This document shows, piece by piece, positions 62,701 through 64,000 of a DNA stretch of 64,000 nt. A program made the position numbers and the translations under genes. The first letter of the stretch is position 1. Each line of letters starts with the position of its first letter. Origin of the DNA: Bolinopsis microptera (Eukaryota; Ctenophora; Tentaculata; Lobata; Bolinopsidae); NCBI RefSeq assembly GCF_026151205.1, contig NC_087079.1, forward strand, positions 1,762,028-1,826,027. Direction: 5' to 3'. Under the pieces are notes generated by a model. That model did no database searches. It was not told where the DNA came from and worked only from the letters and a program-made list of their open reading frames with translations.

Positions 62701-64000
62701 CTTCAAGTGATATTCTTATGGATGTGTTACGTTATAGCAAGGACTATCACATATTCGTGGATGACCTACACAACATTTGGGATGAAAAATTAGCATTGCA
62801 GTTTGGCAGTTGGCCTTTTACTAACAATCCGGAAGTCCATGAGTATAAGTACGACAGTAATTTTTCCAGAGGTTTAGTTGTTGATCTTGTAAATGAGATG
62901 AATGAACGACTTGAGAATAGAGAGCGTCTCTCTTGTCTGTGGTTGGTTTATGATCATAGTCAGCTACAGTGGGACCCCCACAATGCATCTGTATGTGACA
63001 TACAGCAGACAAATTTCTTGTGCCAATACGTAAATGATCTAAAGTCTGCAATTGACCAACAAGCTGAGAGCAACACCGTATTATTTCAATGCCTTTCGAA
63101 AAACCTGCGAAATTCTGTCGAGGTCATTAGTGCTGTCGAGAGTGTGTGCAGATATCATCATGATTACATGTGCTTGTATCAAAACTTTCCAATGGGGTAT
63201 TTTGGGGATTATGCAAAAAGGTTTGAAATTCCAGGACATCATATTCACGGACCAAAACCAGAATTTATAATGATAAAGAGCAGCGAAAGACAGGAGGAAC
63301 TCGTTTATTTAACTATTTTGGATGAACTAGAAAAACTGCTTGTCCTTGGCAATAATATTCTAGAGCCAAAAGATGTTGCTATTATATTAAGCTCCTGTAT
63401 CGTTATGAATGAGTTTAGCCATGGCGGACCACCAATCCCTAAAAAACACTGTGATGGGGGAGAATTGTTGCTACCATTGAGAATGGGCTTGCAATTGAAA
63501 GAAAGAAATTTTGATGAGGTGACAATTCTAAGTGCATACGAGAAAGATAATGCTCAAACTTGTGAGTGGAAGGCAGTGATTTATGTCTTAGATTTAGAGG
63601 AATCAGCTGGAATAACTCTATATAATGGTGAAACTCCTAATTTTGAAGGGCCCATATGTGATATCGAGTCATACACTTCACTTTCTAATGCTGCTTTATT
63701 CTACGTCCCATTTACGAGGGCTAGAGTCTATCTTACAGTCATTGGAAAAGTTGGAGGATCTCACCGCTCAAAGGTTGCGAGTCTTATCGCTCCAGACATT
63801 TCTGATTTGTCGGTAGAAAATGGAGACATTGCGGTCAATTTTAAAGTCAAGGAGATGGAAAAAGAGTATCATAGAATAATGAGGGACATTGGATCTATAA
63901 TACGGGATGGACGTCTCATGGTAAAGAATGAAGAGTATGAATATTTCAAGAAGAAGGAATTTGTTTATCGTGTTGTCGATAACCAAAGTGAATTAGATAA
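40535..64000 (+). CDS. TPR - NERD-like nuclease - SF1 helicase protein, interrupted by transposons (3' end outside window)
   Basis: The exons are 40535-40694, 53240-53342, 54130-54238, 54364-54547, 56117-56219, 56404-56524, 56668-56704, then one exon split by a transposon into 57066-57494 and 61786-64000 and beyond. Phases agree at every junction. In order the protein has STIP1-like tetratricopeptide repeats, a NERD-like PD-(D/E)XK nuclease domain (GEHDFVV then FEVKS), and an SF1 UvrD-like helicase (GPAGSGKT; FVDDLHN; FYVPFTRARVYL). The combination suggests a large cytosolic or nuclear nucleic-acid-processing protein with a protein-binding front end; this role is inference. The first ATG (40535) follows a possible acceptor (TTTTCCCCAG), so earlier exons may exist. 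The transposon introduces an in-frame stop (TGA about 57503), so this allele should make a truncated protein unless the insertion is excised or spliced out. Confidence 0.8.
40740..41360 (+). CDS. LINE ORF1 fragment, SGNH-esterase-like
   Basis: The N-terminus is missing. What remains resembles the esterase domain of CR1-type ORF1: NIVVSCGINNLKK (the block with the Gly-Asn of SGNH enzymes), then IFIVPILPTKSNELNKKALY and DLLHLNEVGVKRFAAIIKKA, where the catalytic histidine is expected. The C-terminus is Arg-rich. The stop overlaps the ORF2 start as ATGA. The catalytic serine block would lie in the lost 5' part. Confidence 0.75.
   Translation, partial: FGTGKLNSFGELMPGQRFWAATMEDIKPEWCCGYNNIVVSCGINNLKKNDVRSQEDIDRLFLQYKLKINEIRQFNSSTNIFIVPILPTKSNELNKKALYFNSRIFRDLDQPGLGVSHVRGLDDFLDRNMLLSERLSKKLDNRGRLDLLHLNEVGVKRFAAIIKKAIFNRLNRGAEKRRRTRTPSRTQNVLTSSQVASLPSPDGRQV
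41357..44833 (+). CDS. LINE ORF2: PHD finger, APE endonuclease, reverse transcriptase
   Basis: The frame is intact at 1158 residues. Residues 10-57 form a C4HC3 zinc finger of PHD type (CNHC...CSRC...HSKC...CFSC). The endonuclease follows ([26 protein letters not shown]). The reverse transcriptase has [48 protein letters not shown] and the catalytic FADDT near 43779. No frameshift or stop was seen, so the copy is young although 5'-truncated. The ATG at 41357 overlaps the ORF1 stop by 4 nt. Confidence 0.92.
   Translation: [1158 protein letters not shown]
44834..46107. other. Non-coding interval between two LINEs
   Basis: This probably contains the 3' UTR of the CR1-like element and host intron sequence. 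A hairpin GTTACACGCGGGTGTAAC lies near 44976. A frame at 45130-45387 with a hydrophobic C-terminus is unsupported. I see nothing else. Confidence 0.5.
46453..49836 (-). CDS. LINE ORF2: APE endonuclease, reverse transcriptase, C-terminal CCHC
   Basis: The frame is intact at 1127 residues. Endonuclease motifs are LLMAVQETSSW, YGDFNARHHDW and RRGHYPVL. Reverse-transcriptase motifs are GAYRPISISSYFGKICERVL, FLDFEKAFDSV, GLPQGAVLSPLLFILYIADM and FADDGT. A C-terminal zinc motif CRFCNSFDDSPVHQLLLC is as in Jockey, R1 and I elements. No RNase H domain is evident. The start overlaps the ORF1 stop by 4 nt. Confidence 0.92.
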   Translation of the reverse strand: MIFGQINIAKMSTNSEMTLDKFIYENEILLMAVQETSSWTQSDGSFLHKKVFHKAGDINKGTAGVALVIDPSLHPELVYDLNVDEVDAVWCQIKVEGKRYLVGSVYCKPCNNSNDSIRKFEGLLAHIDKAREYKAKYKFNSLLTYGDFNARHHDWGDHVTTQRGKKLLDYVEKETLTLCSPYDCTFVCTNGGSVIDLVLAEGPIISKLGNQWMDKDVELFSGAPRRGHYPVLQEICRGIPKSDTVPRVCMDWKNADWKIWTNAMETNCQHLRSAPELLNRGDQLWQQLLHKIQEANRMFIPQKTVSIHSKPYWCPALTTLSNEALEAKERFKQRSTPRNKATLTESTESFKKALIKEKNEWIRDRVETLNTKDCTQFWRKYKRVFGAKTDNFICNLKDCDLLVTSEKDKEELLFNTFFTGKHLQNQPNDREHDMHVNNEFSKLQNVSSKSASSYNEDDPLNNPISMDEIKAAIERQETNDKSCDADNIHPTILKHMKTNCLHVLQIIFNWCMSTGKWLWKTSDVTFLRKEGKSSYMLPGAYRPISISSYFGKICERVLDKRLRLFLDIEGTLDEDQEGFIGGRSTTRYLFRMLANLEEVKRQKLACIVLFLDFEKAFDSVHLPSLCVKLSTLGIQGNILNVLRNFLFNRTICLKVNNYKGEKRKCTIFGLPQGAVLSPLLFILYIADMTHNTPEEVKRYLSCYKFADDGTLMISFENISGCHEKMQMVCDHLSKWCIKNKLVVNCDTNKTEAIILKTAAYTEEQKPAELCINGKSINYVQSTKVLGVIVDEDLNFKKHASQKLKECKRKWGLITKSTNRNYGLNVYSLTLLLKTMVLTKLFYAAPIWLHKCLNQFKSFWNKIILKISGSVLNPQRELTELALHLPPLDVQLEALSVKFMCKVLTQGDNLSATLYQVDESRIPSFHVLTMSLKKYFLWKENKSHGTRMIDLTQQHFKDLAYYTQADIMSYKNKIWIDSIETNLQCRTVSNNKETKILGVITKIKNSGLLLDKNNFLFGHNTSKNLDSRIMDYIHGSSPLFANIQKIMGGDSGEACRFCNSFDDSPVHQLLLCLEVQDTSYLQLKEELGGADSHSYLDEVLTKSSTQKAFIRRVEFLWGQNDALQDLSN
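49833..50873 (-). CDS. LINE ORF1, gag-like RNA-binding protein
   Basis: The frame has 346 residues. The N-terminal half is unrecognised. The middle part resembles the RRM-like region of Jockey-group gag proteins (AVILKGVPTNIQDSDLTISV). The C-terminus has three CCHC-type knuckles: CYNCYRFGHVAKLC, CSKCGDNHHSYQC and CINCDVFGHVATNRDC. It would coat the element's RNA. The frame is intact. Confidence 0.85.
   Translation of the reverse strand: MGNLLAKGVPLINKVSSNPQADSGMDEALRTLHNITEENKSILKEMNRVDFKRTVIGHQGVSTRHTNLDLFSTIAEDKTHEGKQYYIHQPSETTVNDSTTVLVSRGLSRNYLKNSATIKKNFNKYFKDMAIKSTFVTKGGSLMIELTSKEDAIRVEGSWKGDFFANSNMTTECRILEKLSWAVILKGVPTNIQDSDLTISVERCYPGARAKRFVTRDNISLKTLKINFQTKEDYEKCLGNGLKLGQVIYTAEEYKPRRRIIQCYNCYRFGHVAKLCTQNHATCSKCGDNHHSYQCKSNRRDYCINCDVFGHVATNRDCPTYQNIVMKLNMQPNKCSKSPTQPNSRL
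51424..53067. mobile_element. TA-flanked non-autonomous DNA transposon, 1644 bp
   Basis: The termini CGGGTGTAAGGCTGTCAGAA and its complement are inverted repeats of about 24 bp flanked by TA (51422-51423, 53068-53069). CTGTCAGAATGAAGTTTT-type motifs or complements recur inside near 51608, 51783, 51955, 52673, 52692 and 53028. There is no coding capacity. A foldback of 139 bp is nested at 52442-52580. The element lies in intron 1 of the TPR-NERD-helicase gene. Confidence 0.82.
52442..52580. repeat. Foldback repeat nested in the TA-flanked element
   Basis: GGTTAACTTTGGTCGAGGTT at the left pairs with its near-complement ending at 52580, followed inward by the pair GTCTCTACGA/TCGTAGAGAC. The centre is GC-rich (TGCGCTGAAGCGCGGG). 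Confidence 0.65.
54635..56033. mobile_element. Near-perfect palindromic TTAA-flanked element, 1399 bp
   Basis: Two arms of about 635 bp (54635-55270 and 55401-56033) are inverted copies with very few differences, separated by a spacer of about 130 bp. Ends are GGGGAGATACACCAAAACCG and its complement, flanked by TTAA on both sides (54631-54634, 56034-56037). TTAA duplications are made by piggyBac and Kolobok transposases. Identical 85-residue frames on both arms are a by-product of the symmetry. The element is in intron 4 of the TPR-NERD-helicase gene. Confidence 0.85.
57066..57494 (+). CDS. NERD-like nuclease domain segment (5' half of a split exon)
   Basis: An acceptor TTTTCAG at 57065 opens the exon. 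A helical region (SVEKIAAAGEMITRIFIDRK) is followed by the PD-(D/E)XK-like core: EVDLYKALERLESK, then GEHDFVVIV and, after a hydrophobic strand, VILFEVKS. The Glu, Asp and E-x-K residues expected of the nuclease are present. The host frame reads through the TTAA at 57491-57494, after which the transposon adds three codons and a stop. Confidence 0.75.
58206..60413 (+). CDS. Kolobok transposase with N-terminal THAP zinc finger
   Basis: The frame is intact at 735 residues. Residues 6-65 are a C2CH THAP finger (C6, C11, C61, H64, with W41 and HF at 64-65), which would bind the element's ends. An acidic linker follows (about 140-240). The RNase H-like core has GDGQFDSPGHTAKY (D379), LVTDRHSGIK (D444), HYFDIWHLAKNI and GSLENYHCVRLKYLPKR (E609), which I take as the DDE triad. 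Start at the ATG 58206; a second ATG follows immediately. The intact frame suggests a recent insertion. Confidence 0.9.
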   Translation: MMVRHCAVGGCNNREGRDTSSRRSFLVFHSVPSDAKRRTAWNKRVNRADHDVRRLKTYKICSDHFSDCDYKEKDWEHYVKTGSVTRNRMRLNDTCIPNTDPNTGEIRLYIPGQPAEKRPRRSILKTVAVESEPYERQDSSDEVSSTDDDLDCYWDYLEQLAVSRVAQTQTVDSDFADVVIQPDPNECDNALLISDSDDDESITDEDNDPDFPEPSRRIAQTNLTTHGPQRRKDYRKRIAEFSWVIVSVELLFSLFKWCPLCGSSAEALPSSYVIGYVAYVNYQCFGKLGHQGVWTSSSNSGRLLHMNILVNTASSLCGIGQTVLSNLFKTLKMPTMSFNSYQEHGKVWLFPAVYSMFIDMRDRAVESIRGKSNLILTGDGQFDSPGHTAKYCVYTVMEHGSGRVIDFFIAQRGLNMEELERAACRELLLKLIGKGIDGFSLVTDRHSGIKTMIRDVTDFKNINHYFDIWHLAKNISKTLGKMTKLKRNAALLPWVKKLLNHFWYSCRNCGGDKRKLIETWLSFLLHISNTHRWTTGTFSKLRGNQPHPSFTKVFTCAHGRRIRKASYNRGKWLKRSSRTFKDLFAKLTKKQLIEDIQHCSSFLHTGSLENYHCVRLKYLPKRIGFTRATTAIKSMIAIIEVNANIGTSDENRRNLYAAYSKAQANWVLKKVHSKKDFSYRSSIMSAIQDSVTAQKPLVIDMSEYIPLDLPKNMAPIPKPDKDEMFEKHRSRMALE
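60642..61286 (+). CDS. Kolobok second ORF: P2X7 C-terminal (ballast)-like cysteine-rich domain
   Basis: The frame has 214 residues. The first 65 or so are acidic and Ser/Asp-rich. Then comes EWCTCNKCKMMSTERESVCC, followed by the block WRYLAYKSFVNLI and YVLPSCVVSAIREKFP. These match the zinc-coordinating cysteine pattern and the closing LPSC...IR..FP of the P2X7 receptor cytoplasmic ballast domain and its stand-alone relatives in invertebrates and fish. No membrane segments or channel part are present. It lies 228 bp after the transposase stop on the same strand, inside the element ends. Function in transposition is unknown. Confidence 0.75.
   Translation: MSFHGDHADLNESCDLDDFSHFEPDLYPGSDHSSDDDMVTPPIYNSDGEEDETIDSAFFANITQDRLSKSVNEWCTCNKCKMMSTERESVCCSDSLTIHRHRGSLECVTEGEMFQHMVLSEQGLRYSRYLFSFTINDAVKRGNYLKAHLTPKKWRYLAYKSFVNLISSQDLDRKVRYVLPSCVVSAIREKFPNTDGSRYTGFISIGTDDGHILP
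61786..64000 (+). CDS. SF1 (UvrD-like) helicase segment (3' half of the split exon, runs off window)
   Basis: This is an uninterrupted frame of about 738 codons to the right edge. It begins with the end of the nuclease domain (SDSKKQLERAHRLL, the helix following the active site). It then has Walker A GPAGSGKTLL at 62348-62377, a Walker B-like FVDDLHN near 62755 in place of the usual DEXQ, and motif VI FYVPFTRARVYLTVIGK near 63701-63750. The arginine finger (TRAR) is retained. Motifs Ia to V are hard to place by eye. There is no start codon of its own that would make sense, since the frame begins within a domain. Confidence 0.78.

Overview
This is animal nuclear DNA. The evidence is an axonemal dynein heavy chain, a roadblock dynein light chain and an SLC17-type transporter, all in AT-rich introns with GT-AG borders, together with many animal-type transposons (CR1-like and Jockey/I-like LINEs, hAT, Kolobok and TA-flanked elements). 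I cannot name the species. An invertebrate, possibly a non-bilaterian such as a cnidarian, fits the TE mix and the ciliary gene, but this is inference only.

Layout. (1) 1-32476, minus strand: most of a DNAH6-type inner-arm dynein heavy chain. I could place 38 exons whose junction phases agree; they encode about 3,339 residues, from the start codon to near the end of AAA5, and the gene runs off the left edge. The last exon in the window is a single block of more than 3.4 kb, whereas the others are mostly 100-270 nt. (2) Intron 21 of DNAH6 (13061-21869) holds two nested genes: a small predicted secreted protein (minus) and a four-exon SLC17/sialin-like transporter (plus) with one apparent frameshift and a very long acidic tail. 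(3) 33057-34719, minus: a complete three-exon DYNLRB (roadblock) gene directly upstream of DNAH6 on the same strand, so two dynein subunits sit head to tail. (4) 34720-40534: gene-poor and repeat-rich, with hairpins, inverted repeats, a triplicated GC-rich unit, a G34 run and a 471-bp hAT MITE with a perfect 8-bp target duplication. (5) 40535-64000, plus: a gene encoding TPR repeats (duplicated three-exon module), then a NERD-like PD-(D/E)XK nuclease domain, then an SF1 (UvrD-like) helicase domain that runs off the right edge. Its first intron carries a 5'-truncated CR1-like LINE (plus), a two-ORF Jockey/I-like LINE (minus) and a TA-flanked DNA element. Intron 4 carries a near-perfect palindromic TTAA element. 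The nuclease-helicase exon is split by a 4.3-kb Kolobok transposon at a TTAA site.

The most notable points are these. Conceptual removal of the Kolobok element and one TTAA copy restores an uninterrupted reading frame across the nuclease-helicase junction. The Kolobok element carries, besides its THAP/DDE transposase, a second ORF resembling the cysteine-rich C-terminal 'ballast' domain of P2X7 receptors. A 58-bp minisatellite in DNAH6 intron 4 has copied the exon-4 splice donor about 17 times. The 3' part of DNAH6 has lost its introns in the way expected of cDNA-mediated intron loss.

All calls come from reading the sequence and knowledge of the families; no database search was run.
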